The notes under the pieces: model-generated | What the model was told of the DNA's origin: nothing | What the model saw: only the letters and a program-made list of their open reading frames with translations | The model's database searches: none | Made by a program: the position numbers and the translations under genes | Shown: positions 1-6,628 of the stretch, piece by piece | Layout: each line of letters opens with the position of its first letter | Numbering within the stretch: the first letter of the stretch is position 1 | Assembly (NCBI GenBank): GCA_015661555.1 | Contig: DQVW01000010.1 | Span: 1-17,093, forward strand | Reading direction: 5' to 3' | DNA: 17,093 bases | DNA from: Methanothermococcus okinawensis | GTDB taxonomy: Archaea > AGJL01 > Methanococci > Methanococcales > Methanococcaceae

Positions 1-551
1 AGGTCGTCCTCGTAGGTAGGTTTTAGATATACATCCCTGGCCATCCCCCTCTTCCTCTCCACCTCTGTAGCCTTCTGAAGTATATATTTCTGCCTCTCAA
101 ACTCCTCTTCATCTATTAAGCCTACATGTAGGCAGGCCTCCATAGCCTTTATGGCCCCTAGGGTGTTATCCCCCATCCCACTGTGTACCTCCACAGGTAC
201 AAGTATAACATCCTCCTGGGAGTACTTCCTAGAGGGTAGATGGAGATCCTCTCCAATTATCATACTGGGACAGGTACCTACAATGCCCACAATATATCTC
301 TCCTTTTTCCTCTCCCTCCTGAGGTAGTCTATAACGTATCTTACAGTGTTCTCCAACTTCTCACTTCCACCGAATATGAAGTCCTTCTCATCCATCCCGG
401 TGGTAAATACCCTTACACCATCTAACTCTAAAAGCCTGGCAGTTCTAAAGGAACAGCCACTAGGGCCATGGAGTATTATGGCATCCACTCCCACATCCCT
501 TAACTGATACATAGAGGCAGCTATAGGTGAAGGTCTAGGATGTAGTATCAT
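1..551 (-). CDS. cfbD: CfbD, nitrogenase-like subunit of Ni-sirohydrochlorin a,c-diamide reductive cyclase (3' end cut by window)
   Basis: A frame runs from an ATG at 551 to the left edge without a stop (183 codons seen, about half of the family length). The product begins MILHPRPSPIAASMYQLRD, has GPSGCSFRTARLLE (Cys33), the stretch TTGMDEKDFIFGGSEKL, and VGTCPSMIIGED (Cys94). I recognise these as the methanogen NifD-like protein formerly called NflD. In the known pathway CfbC and CfbD perform the ATP- and electron-dependent six-electron reduction and ring closure that turns Ni-sirohydrochlorin a,c-diamide into seco-F430, the precursor of coenzyme F430 of methyl-coenzyme M reductase. The conserved cysteines fit ligation of an inter-subunit Fe-S cluster (inference). 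GGGGAG precedes the ATG. The gene follows argC by 13 bp and is probably co-transcribed with it. Confidence 0.9.
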   Translation of the reverse strand, partial: MILHPRPSPIAASMYQLRDVGVDAIILHGPSGCSFRTARLLELDGVRVFTTGMDEKDFIFGGSEKLENTVRYVIDYLRRERKKERYIVGIVGTCPSMIIGEDLHLPSRKYSQEDVILVPVEVHSGMGDNTLGAIKAMEACLHVGLIDEEEFERQKYILQKATEVERKRGMARDVYLKPTYEDD

Positions 552-564
552 CGCTCTCCCCTTC

Positions 565-1587
565 TTAAGGTGCTAGGCCTCCAAACCATAGGCCCTCCCT
601 CTCATCTAACCCCATCATTATATTCATGTTCTGTACCCCCTGACCACTTGCCCCCTTCACAAGGTTGTCTATTGCAGAGATGAGAACTACCCTTCCATCC
701 CTATCTACCTCCAGAGTAATATCACAGAAGTTACTACCTCTAACTCCAGTTAGGGAGGGCACCTCCTCAAGTATTCTAATAAAGGGTTCCCCCCTGTAGA
801 ATCTCCTATACAATTCCAGTAAGGTCTCCCTATCCATCTCCTCACAGAGAAATACATGGGCCGTTGTAAGTATCCCCCTAGTAACAGGTACCAGGTGGGG
901 TGTGAAGAACACCCTTATATCCCCATCTGATAACTTTCTCAACTCCTTCTCTATCTCGGGAGTATGCCTGTGGGAGGTGACCTTGTAGGGTACAACGTTC
1001 TCATTTACATTTGGGAAGTGGGTGGCATCTGTAGGGGTTACTCCAGCTCCACTTACCCCGGTCTTGGCATCTATAACTATCCTCTCCTCAATCACACCCT
1101 CCTTAACTAGAGGGGCCAGAAGTAGAATAGCTCCTGTTGGGAAGCATCCAGGGTTTGCCACTAATTTACTCCCCTTTATAGACTCCCTATGGAGCTCAGG
1201 TAGGCCGTAGACTGCCTCAAGTTTTCCAGTATGTTTTTTACCGTACCATCTCTCGTAGACCTCTATATCCTCGAACCTGTAATCCCCACTGAGGTCGATA
1301 ATTCTCACATCCTTCTCGTAGAGGACAGGTACTATCTCCATAGAGACCCCATGGGGTGTGGCACAGAAGACAACATCTGAGTCTATATCCTCAGGGGGAA
1401 TGTTTTTAAAGGTTAAGCCCTCCAAGGATTCCATACCTCTAAGATGTCTATGTACCTTCGTTACAGGTACTCCATCTAAACGCCTGGAGGTAATACACTC
1501 TATCTCCACCTCTGGATGGTTAGATAGGATCCTTAGAAGCTCCCCTCCTGTATATCCAGATCCCCCTATAATAGATACTCCTATCAC
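565..1587 (-). CDS. argC: N-acetyl-gamma-glutamyl-phosphate reductase
   Basis: ArgC reduces N-acetyl-glutamyl phosphate to the semialdehyde with NADPH, the third step of arginine/ornithine synthesis. The N-terminal Rossmann motif is VSIIGGSGYTGGELL. The catalytic cysteine is in ANPGCFPTGAI (about residue 148) and the conserved histidine in SHRHTPEIEKEL (about 208). Length is about 340 residues, normal for the family. The frame is also open from a GTG at 1596, but that codon lies inside the only good ribosome binding site (AGGTGG, 1593-1598), so I prefer the GTG at 1587, with a 5-nt spacer. The gene is divergent from ksgA, shares a short AT-rich promoter region with it, and lies just upstream of cfbD. 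Confidence 0.95.
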   Translation of the reverse strand: MIGVSIIGGSGYTGGELLRILSNHPEVEIECITSRRLDGVPVTKVHRHLRGMESLEGLTFKNIPPEDIDSDVVFCATPHGVSMEIVPVLYEKDVRIIDLSGDYRFEDIEVYERWYGKKHTGKLEAVYGLPELHRESIKGSKLVANPGCFPTGAILLLAPLVKEGVIEERIVIDAKTGVSGAGVTPTDATHFPNVNENVVPYKVTSHRHTPEIEKELRKLSDGDIRVFFTPHLVPVTRGILTTAHVFLCEEMDRETLLELYRRFYRGEPFIRILEEVPSLTGVRGSNFCDITLEVDRDGRVVLISAIDNLVKGASGQGVQNMNIMMGLDEREGLWFGGLAP

Positions 1588-1618
1588 CTTAACCACCTAA
1601 ATTTTTTATTACAATAGT

Positions 1619-1635
1619 CTTTATTATTTTTAAAG
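1619..1635. promoter_or_regulatory. Possible bidirectional TATA element between argC and ksgA
   Basis: CTTTATTATTTTTAAAG is AT-rich with inverted-repeat ends (CTTTA/TAAAG), so it reads as TATA-like on both strands. Using the usual archaeal spacing of about 26 nt from the box centre, the plus-strand start of transcription would fall at about 1653, the ksgA ATG itself (leaderless). The minus-strand start would fall near 1601, giving argC a short leader that includes its AGGTGG site. Both assignments are inferred from spacing. Confidence 0.4.
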
Positions 1636-1652
1636 TTTTAACCTGGGAGAGT

Positions 1653-2456
1653 ATGAGGTACAGTAAGAAGTTGGGACAGTGTTTTCTAAGGGATAAGAAT
1701 ATAGTGAAGAAGGCTGTAGATGCCGCCCAGTTAAATGAGGAGGATAGGGTGTTGGAGATAGGACTTGGGAAGGGTATACTTACAAGGGAGCTGGCGGAGA
1801 GGGCTAATAAGGTATATGTTATCGAGTTAGATAGGAGATTGGAGCCTTTCGCAAGGGAGATAACCTCTAGGTATGATAACGTGGAGGTTATTTGGGGGGA
1901 TGCCCTTAAAGTGGACTTTAGCACCTTGGATTTCAACAAGGTTGTGGCAAATCTACCCTATCAGATATCCTCACCAATAACCTTTAAACTTCTAAGGCAT
2001 GGCTTCGACCTTGCAGTCCTCATGTACCAGTACGAGTTTGCAAAGAGGATGGTCGCCAAGAAGGGTACTGGGAGTTATGGGAGGTTAAGTGTAGCTATAC
2101 AGTACTATGCAGATGTAGAGTTTATATGTAAGGTACCTCCTCAAGCCTTCTTCCCAAGACCTAAGGTATACTCTGCCATTGTCAAGATAGTAAAGAAGAG
2201 ACCTGAGGATATGTTACCCCTGGAGGATCCCACGTTCTTCGAGGATCTACTTAGGGCCCTCTTCCAACATAAGAATAAAACTGTAAAGAGGGCACTACTT
2301 GACTCAGCCCATGAGATAGGTCTAGAGGAGAAGGAGTTGAAGGAGGTATTGGAGGGCTTAGACTTCAACTTAAAGGAGCGAGTATTTAAATTAGGAGTCG
2401 AAGATATTGTCAATTTAAGTAATCTACTTTACAGGAGGATTAAAAATAGGGTGTAA
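1653..2456 (+). CDS. ksgA: 16S rRNA dimethyladenosine transferase KsgA (RsmA/Dim1)
   Basis: The enzyme dimethylates two adjacent adenosines in the helix 45 loop of 16S rRNA, a late step in small-subunit maturation. The 267-residue product starts MRYSKKLGQCFLRD, the family N-terminus. It has SAM motif I at residues 33-42 (VLEIGLGKGI, Glu35), the acidic ribose-binding Glu58 in VIELDRR, Asp83 in WGDAL, and the catalytic NLPY at 100-103. The C-terminal part (about 190-267) is the usual helical rRNA-recognition domain, with PRPKVYSAIV before it. The ATG at 1653 has only a weak GGAG close by and may be translated from a leaderless mRNA. The gene is followed after 85 bp by the SelU gene pair. Confidence 0.96.
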   Translation: MRYSKKLGQCFLRDKNIVKKAVDAAQLNEEDRVLEIGLGKGILTRELAERANKVYVIELDRRLEPFAREITSRYDNVEVIWGDALKVDFSTLDFNKVVANLPYQISSPITFKLLRHGFDLAVLMYQYEFAKRMVAKKGTGSYGRLSVAIQYYADVEFICKVPPQAFFPRPKVYSAIVKIVKKRPEDMLPLEDPTFFEDLLRALFQHKNKTVKRALLDSAHEIGLEEKELKEVLEGLDFNLKERVFKLGVEDIVNLSNLLYRRIKNRV

Positions 2457-2511
2457 TCCTCGATACTTTGACAAAAGTTATTTGTATCAGGTGATTTACC
2501 TCTTTTTCCCC

Positions 2512-2537
2512 TTTTATAAAAAATTTTTAAAGTGATC
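2512..2537 (+). promoter_or_regulatory. AT-rich box and ribosome binding site in front of the SelU pair
   Basis: TTTTATAAAAAA (2512-2523) is TATA-like, and AGTGATC (2531-2537) matches the archaeal anti-Shine-Dalgarno and sits 4 nt before the ATG at 2542. The two do not fit together: a box at 2512-2523 would start transcription at about the ATG and exclude the binding site. Transcription may instead come from ksgA or from a weaker box near 2477-2490. The preceding T-run (2501-2507) could be a ksgA terminator. Confidence 0.3.
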
Positions 2538-2541
2538 TTTT

Positions 2542-3216
2542 ATGGTGGTTATCTTTGGATTGTTTGGAAAAACTGGTTGTGGAAAAACTGAGATACTTCA
2601 GAGACTGAAGAAAAACCATCCTGTAATTGATATTGAGGGTATTGCAAGAACTAGGGGCAGTATCCTGGGGGACCTCTATCATTTAAACATGGCAAGTCAG
2701 GAGGAGTTTGACAGGGAGATTGAGGAAAAACTTAGGGAGGCTCAGGAGGCAGGGTACCTTATTGTGGAGTACGAGGGGAGGAAAATAGGGGGTATAAAGA
2801 AGTTGAAGATACCTGAGTTACTGGCTGATGTTAAAAATTACACCTACAAGATACTTATAGAGTGTCCCCACAGGCGGCAGATAGAGACCCTTGTATCCTG
2901 GTATAAACCTAGGAAGGAGGAGGAGAAGAAACTTCTCCTTGAGAGGATCCTCCTGTTGAGGAGGAGCTTCAAAAACCCAGAGATTATAAAGAAGATAGAT
3001 GAGATAGTGGAGAAGATAGAGGAGGATAGATACTACGAGGCTGCGGAGTTAATTGAGAGGGAGCTGTACAGGACCCACTATCTAAGGAATATCAAAAAGA
3101 TTGTGCCAGATCTAGTGGTTTACAACAGGGATATAGAGGAAAGTGTAAAGAAGATTGAGGAGTTTATCCAGGAGAAGTTGAAACTTCATGGGATAACATG
3201 GAGGAGGAGATCCTAG
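2542..3216 (+). CDS. selU: tRNA 2-selenouridine synthase, P-loop (C-terminal-type) half of bipartite SelU/YbbB
   Basis: The 224-residue product carries a Walker A motif GKTGCGKT (residues 9-16). It also has two blocks I recognise from the C-terminal half of bacterial YbbB/SelU: IDIEGIARTRGSILG (29-43) and VEYEGRKIGG (75-84). A charged, helical C-terminal region follows. SelU replaces sulfur of 2-thiouridine at tRNA wobble position 34 with selenium from selenophosphate, and this half binds the nucleotide/tRNA. In bacteria both halves are one protein with the rhodanese first; here they are two genes and the P-loop half comes first. The frame overlaps the next gene by 19 nt, which suggests translational coupling. 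From memory, a bipartite SelU has been described in Methanococcus, so the split itself is known. Confidence 0.88.
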   Translation: MVVIFGLFGKTGCGKTEILQRLKKNHPVIDIEGIARTRGSILGDLYHLNMASQEEFDREIEEKLREAQEAGYLIVEYEGRKIGGIKKLKIPELLADVKNYTYKILIECPHRRQIETLVSWYKPRKEEEKKLLLERILLLRRSFKNPEIIKKIDEIVEKIEEDRYYEAAELIERELYRTHYLRNIKKIVPDLVVYNRDIEESVKKIEEFIQEKLKLHGITWRRRS

Positions 3217-3860
3217 CTAGATTGATAACCTTTAGGAGGGATGTGGTTCTAGCCATTGTACTGAACACTGGTAGGAAGATGATTACAGATGGTAGTAAGA
3301 TACTAGCTGGGAAGTTAAGTGGGGATCTTGCATCCTTTATACTGAGATCCTCTAAGGAGTTCCTTGAAGGTAGAGATTTCGGTGTAAAGAGCTTTGGGGA
3401 GTACCAAATCTACTTCGAGAGGATAGATATAAAGAGGTACTTGAAGGCCATAGGTGGTGAACTGGTGGAGGATGTTATTACCCTGGAGGAGTTCATGAAG
3501 ATGGATAAAGATAATGTGATAGTTGTGGATGTGAGAAGTCCAAGGGAGTATAAAAGAGGTACCATACCCAGGGCCATAAATATACCCCTCTTCCTGGACG
3601 AGGAGCATGAGCTTATAGGAAGGACCTATAAAAAAGAGGGAAGGGAGAAGGCCATAGATCTTGCACTTAACATCCTCGAGAAAAATCTTAAGAGAATAAT
3701 AGAGGAGATAAAAAAGTTAGATAGGGATAAAACAGTTGTGGTCTTCTGTGCTAGAGGTGGGTTGAGAAGTCAGATCATGGCCACAATACTTAGGTTGGCT
3801 GGGTTTAAGGTGAGGAGGCTTGTTGGGGGGTTCAAGGGATACAAGCTGGATTCCTCCTAA
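3198..3860 (+). CDS. selU: tRNA 2-selenouridine synthase, rhodanese (N-terminal-type) half of bipartite SelU/YbbB
   Basis: Residues about 94-218 form a rhodanese domain matching the N-terminal half of bacterial SelU: VVDVRSPREYKRGTIPRAIN (109-128), then GRTYKKEGREKAIDLAL (141-157), and the active-site loop FCARGGLRS with Cys184. The cysteine would carry the selenium (or displaced sulfur) during exchange at tRNA U34. Residues 1 to about 93 form an extra region with no counterpart that I recall in the bacterial enzyme. It is mixed helical, without cysteines and without an obvious membrane segment, and I do not recognise it. The start ATG lies inside the end of the P-loop gene. The TAA at 3858-3860 is one base from the stop of the convergent L41e gene. 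Confidence 0.88.
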   Translation: MEEEILARLITFRRDVVLAIVLNTGRKMITDGSKILAGKLSGDLASFILRSSKEFLEGRDFGVKSFGEYQIYFERIDIKRYLKAIGGELVEDVITLEEFMKMDKDNVIVVDVRSPREYKRGTIPRAINIPLFLDEEHELIGRTYKKEGREKAIDLALNILEKNLKRIIEEIKKLDRDKTVVVFCARGGLRSQIMATILRLAGFKVRRLVGGFKGYKLDSS

Positions 3861-3861
3861 A

Positions 3862-3963
3862 TTACTTGTTTCTTCTCTCCCTTTTCTTCCTTCTCAGTCT
3901 CTTCTTGTAGTGTCTCCATCTCATTCTACCCTTCTTTTTCCATCTTCTTGAACTTCTCTTTAT
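3862..3963 (-). CDS. rpl41e: Ribosomal protein L41e, 33-residue gene with a non-standard or uncertain start
   Basis: The minus strand between gatC and the SelU rhodanese gene encodes RRWKKKGRMRWRHYKKRLRR followed by KKRERRNK and TAA. This matches the highly basic archaeal L41e core as I remember it (WKKKGRMRW followed by KKR and Arg/Lys-rich sequence). Aligning with that core puts the first residue at an ATA codon (3963-3961), nine bases after GAGGAG. No in-frame ATG, GTG or TTG lies between there and an ATG at 4035 that overlaps the end of gatC; starting at 4035 would give 57 residues. A third option is the internal ATG of the core (MRW), which would truncate it. L41e is a small peptide of the large ribosomal subunit near the intersubunit face. 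It is the last gene of the S17e-dapA-gatC run. Identity is fairly sure; the start is not. Confidence 0.72.
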   Translation of the reverse strand: MKRSSRRWKKKGRMRWRHYKKRLRRKKRERRNK

Positions 3964-4025
3964 GCTATCACGCTCCTCTATTTTTTTAATTTCCCCTGAA
4001 GTATGAGACTGTGGGGATAAAAATT

Positions 4026-4262
4026 TTACTCCCATCTGCTCTTTTCAACTACGATGTAACCATCCCTGGTCTTTGGTGCTATCCTGAGTACTTCCTCCCT
4101 AAAGGATGGATCTACTGAGGGTTCCTCATCCTCCCTCAGAACGTTTTTAATCTCAAGTATGTAGTACTCCTCCACCTCCTCGAAGGTGTATTTCTCCAGG
4201 ATCTGGGAAAACCTCTTTACAATCTCCTCAGCCTCCCTCTCTACCTTCTCCCTGTCTACCAT
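4026..4262 (-). CDS. gatC: Asp-tRNA(Asn)/Glu-tRNA(Gln) amidotransferase subunit C
   Basis: A small 78-residue protein: an N-terminal helical half (REAEEIVKRFSQILEKY), a linker with VLREDEEPSVDPSF, and the ending RIAPKTRDGYIVVEKSRWE. The last block fits the GatC C-terminus (AP...GY.VV) in the archaeal form. GatC wraps around GatA and GatB and stabilises the GatCAB complex. In methanogens that complex mainly converts mischarged Asp-tRNA(Asn) to Asn-tRNA(Asn); GatDE handles Gln. gatA and gatB are not in this window. The ATG at 4262 is preceded by AGTGATAGG, 9 bp after the dapA stop, so the two are probably one transcript. The family is divergent, so identification rests mostly on the C-terminal motif and size. 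Confidence 0.75.
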   Translation of the reverse strand: MVDREKVEREAEEIVKRFSQILEKYTFEEVEEYYILEIKNVLREDEEPSVDPSFREEVLRIAPKTRDGYIVVEKSRWE

Positions 4263-4271
4263 CCTATCACT

Positions 4272-5147
4272 TTATCTATCTTTTAAGAGCCCCATATCCT
4301 CTAAGGCCTTTTTCAACTTCAGCCTGTTCTCCTGGGACATCTCACAAAGGGGAAGTCGCAACTCACCTGCAGGCATGCCTAGCATATTCATGGCAGTTTT
4401 TATAGGTATGGGGTTGGTCTCCAGGGTCATAAGTTTCATAAGTCTATAGAGTCTGTAGTGTATCTCCCTGGCCTTAAAGAAGTCACCCTCTAGGGCGTAG
4501 TTAACCATCTCAACAAACTCTCTAGGTAGGATGTTGGAGAGGACACTTATTACCCCCTTCCCTCCCAGGGCCATTATTGGAAGGGTTAACTCGTCGTTCC
4601 CAGAGAGTACGTCTATATCACAACTACTTATAATCTCAGATACACGGGTAAGGTCAGGATTTGCCTCCTTTATAGCTACTATGTTGCTACACTCCTCGTA
4701 GAGGAATTTCACAGTCTCAGGTGCAATGTCCACACCTGTCCTAGAGGGTATGTTGTAGAGGACTATAGGGAGGTCTACACTTTCCGCAACCTTTAAGAAA
4801 TGTCTCTTTAGCCCCTCCTGGGTAGGTCTGTTGTAGTAGGGGGCTACAAGAAGTAGGGCATCTGCCCCAACATCCCTGGCAGATCTGGAAAGCTCTATAG
4901 CCTCCCTTGTGGAGTTTGAACCTGTACCGGCAATAACCTCTACCCTTCCATCTACAAATTCAACGGTCTTTTCAACAACCTTGATATGTTCCTCGTAGGA
5001 GAGGGTTGGAGACTCACCTGTGGTACCCACTGTTACAATACCACTGACGCCATTTTCTATTAAAAAGTCTATGTTCCTCTTCAACCCCTGGTAATCTACG
5101 GCGTTATTTTTAAACGGGGTCACTATTGCAGGAAATACCCCCTCCAT
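4272..5147 (-). CDS. dapA: 4-hydroxy-tetrahydrodipicolinate synthase
   Basis: DapA condenses pyruvate with aspartate semialdehyde, the first committed step of lysine/diaminopimelate synthesis. The 291-residue TIM-barrel product shows Thr42-Thr43 in VGTTGESPTLS, Tyr131 in LYNIPSRTG (proton relay), and the Schiff-base Lys160 in AIKEA, with GTGSNST at 74-80. Length and N-terminus (MEGVFPAIVTPF) are normal for the family. A strong ribosome binding site GGAGATGAT lies just before the ATG. The gene starts 22 bp after the stop of the S17e gene, so a lysine-pathway enzyme is embedded in a run of translation genes. Confidence 0.96.
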   Translation of the reverse strand: MEGVFPAIVTPFKNNAVDYQGLKRNIDFLIENGVSGIVTVGTTGESPTLSYEEHIKVVEKTVEFVDGRVEVIAGTGSNSTREAIELSRSARDVGADALLLVAPYYNRPTQEGLKRHFLKVAESVDLPIVLYNIPSRTGVDIAPETVKFLYEECSNIVAIKEANPDLTRVSEIISSCDIDVLSGNDELTLPIMALGGKGVISVLSNILPREFVEMVNYALEGDFFKAREIHYRLYRLMKLMTLETNPIPIKTAMNMLGMPAGELRLPLCEMSQENRLKLKKALEDMGLLKDR

Positions 5148-5169
5148 AAAAAATCATCTCCAGGATCAA

Positions 5170-5361
5170 TTATTTTTTCAACTTTTTTATCTTAGAGGTG
5201 ATATACCCTGCAATCCTGTTTCTCAACCTCTTAGTGGATATGAGGGCTACCTCCTCTACGATCTTTTTATTTGTATCGAAGTCTGTTGTAAACCTATCTC
5301 CAAACTTCTCTATAAGCTCGTTACCAGCCCTCTTTATAAAAGCCTGTCTAACTCTCCCCAA
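5170..5361 (-). CDS. rps17e: Small-subunit ribosomal protein S17e
   Basis: The 63-residue product matches archaeal S17e: GRVRQAFIKRAGNELIEKFG at the start, then FTTDFDTNKKIVEEVALIST, and a basic C-terminus (RNRIAGYITSKIKKLKK). It belongs to the 30S subunit and exists only in archaea and eukaryotes. The start is a TTG (5361-5359), chosen because the conserved N-terminus begins exactly there and AGGTGAT (5365-5371) lies just upstream. It is the first gene of an apparent S17e-dapA-gatC-L41e transcription unit, with a good TATA box upstream (5411-5424). Confidence 0.95.
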   Translation of the reverse strand: MGRVRQAFIKRAGNELIEKFGDRFTTDFDTNKKIVEEVALISTKRLRNRIAGYITSKIKKLKK

Positions 5362-5410
5362 TCTATCACCTACCCCTATTTTTCCAGATGGGCCAAATTA
5401 GTTATAGGCT

Positions 5411-5424
5411 TATTATTTAAATAT
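5411..5424 (-). promoter_or_regulatory. TATA-like box for the S17e-dapA-gatC-L41e unit
   Basis: On the minus strand the sequence ATATTTAAATAATA lies in the 73-bp gap between hisH and S17e. Transcription starting about 26 nt downstream (near 5392) would give a leader of about 30 nt containing the AGGTGAT ribosome binding site, a consistent geometry. An adjoining T-rich stretch lies on the plus strand only, so I see no clear hisH terminator. Confidence 0.5.
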
Positions 5425-5434
5425 TTTTTTGTTA

Positions 5435-6055
5435 CTAGATCAACTCCAGGAAGTTCTCTATCAACTTTAAACCTATTTTACTACTTTTCTCTGGGTGGAA
5501 CTGGGTTCCATATATGTTATCCCTCTGGATAACACAGGGAAACCTATAACCGTACTCAGAAACCCCTACTACAACACTGTCATCTAGGGGTTTTACATGG
5601 TAGGAGTGTACAAAGTAGAAGTACTGGCTGTTCCCTATACCCTCAAATAGAGGGGTATCCCTTAACAACTCCACCTTATTCCAACCCATATGGGGTACCT
5701 TATCCACACCTCTAAATCTTATAACCCTACCCTCTACTACACCTAAACCCTCTAGGTCTCCTCCCTCCTCACTACTCTCCATAAGTAGATGCATACCTAG
5801 ACAGATGCCTAGGAAGGGTACCTTATTCTCAATACTTTCAAGTAGGGCCTCCCTCAGTGAGATCCCACCGTATCTTCTAGATAGATTTACTACGGCACTT
5901 TTGAAGTTTCCAACACCTGGGAATACAATCTTATCTCCACTTAGTATCTCCTCAGGATCCCTGGAGATTTTAACATGCTCCCTTCCAGCGTATATCTCAA
6001 GAGCCTTTACAATGCTTCTTAGATTACCCGCGTTGTAATCCACTACCACTATCAC
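5435..6055 (-). CDS. hisH: Imidazole glycerol phosphate synthase, glutaminase subunit HisH
   Basis: HisH is the class I glutamine amidotransferase that supplies ammonia to HisF for imidazole ring formation in histidine synthesis. The 206-residue product has the N-terminal VVDYNAGNLRS, the nucleophile Cys85 in GICLGMHLL, and the His187/Glu189 pair in TQFHPEKSS, all three catalytic residues. The oxyanion-strand glycine motif PGVGNF is at 46-51. The start is a GTG (6055-6053) 2 bp after the tbp stop; an ATG formed by the preceding bases is immediately followed by a stop and cannot be used. Co-transcription with tbp is likely. hisF is not nearby. Confidence 0.96.
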   Translation of the reverse strand: MIVVVDYNAGNLRSIVKALEIYAGREHVKISRDPEEILSGDKIVFPGVGNFKSAVVNLSRRYGGISLREALLESIENKVPFLGICLGMHLLMESSEEGGDLEGLGVVEGRVIRFRGVDKVPHMGWNKVELLRDTPLFEGIGNSQYFYFVHSYHVKPLDDSVVVGVSEYGYRFPCVIQRDNIYGTQFHPEKSSKIGLKLIENFLELI

Positions 6056-6057
6056 AT

Positions 6058-6603
6058 CTATCCCTTTATCTCTTCTATCTCCTTTAACATCTTCAGGACA
6101 TTCTCTAGGGCTCTATAGGCGTCCTCCTCCCTCTTCAAACCTGTAATGACGATCTTCCCACTTCCAAATATAAGTACTACAACCTTGGGATCCTTCATCC
6201 TGTAGACTAGACCTGGAAATTGCTCAGGTTCATACTCAGCTCCATCTAGGGTGGATATCTTGTCCAAGTTAGGTTCAATACCTAACTCAGCTGTGGCAAC
6301 CATATTCTGTACCTTAATCTCTGGATTCTCATCAATGTCGAAACCTGCCTCCTTCAACTGTTTAATAACCTTTTTTATGGCAATCTCAGCCTCCTCCTTA
6401 CTTTTAGCCCCTGTACAGTTTAACTTCCCACTTCTGAATATCAACAGTGCTACCCTAGGTTCCTTTAACCTACACACTAGACCTGGAAATTGCTCAGGTT
6501 CATACTCAGCATTCTCTAGCACATCTGCAACACGTTCCAGGTCTATGTCATCCCCTATCTTGGTGGACACTACAACGTTTACAATGTTTATCTTAGGTTT
6601 CAC
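6058..6603 (-). CDS. tbp: TATA-box-binding protein
   Basis: TBP binds the archaeal TATA box, bends it, and recruits TFB and RNA polymerase. The 181-residue product is the standard saddle made of two direct repeats (about 8-95 and 98-178). Each has a block of the form NVV/NMVATA, EYEPEQFPGLVxR, VxLIFxSGK and TGAK/TGLK. The short acidic C-terminal tail is typical. The start is a GTG (6603-6601) with AGGTGG (6608-6613) four bases upstream. Two exact 35-bp copies (6206-6240 and 6476-6510) encode the EYEPEQFPGL region of each half. hisH follows after 2 bp. TATA-like boxes lie upstream at 6629-6644 and 6649-6663. Confidence 0.98.
   Translation of the reverse strand: MKPKINIVNVVVSTKIGDDIDLERVADVLENAEYEPEQFPGLVCRLKEPRVALLIFRSGKLNCTGAKSKEEAEIAIKKVIKQLKEAGFDIDENPEIKVQNMVATAELGIEPNLDKISTLDGAEYEPEQFPGLVYRMKDPKVVVLIFGSGKIVITGLKREEDAYRALENVLKMLKEIEEIKG
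6206..6240. repeat. 35-bp exact direct repeat, copy in the C-terminal half of tbp
   Basis: Identical base for base to 6476-6510, exactly 270 bp (90 codons) away. It encodes the AEYEPEQFPGL stirrup region of the second TBP repeat, with the same synonymous codon at all eleven full codons. Confidence 0.9.
6476..6510. repeat. 35-bp exact direct repeat, copy in the N-terminal half of tbp
   Basis: Partner of 6206-6240. It encodes AEYEPEQFPGL of the first TBP repeat. Sequence on both sides diverges immediately. Confidence 0.9.
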
Positions 6604-6628
6604 AATTCCACCTGAGACAAAATTTTTA

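Noticed and set aside
240..425. A 61-codon plus-strand frame near the left edge.
   Set aside because: It lies antisense to the clear cfbD frame and has no motif or initiation signal.
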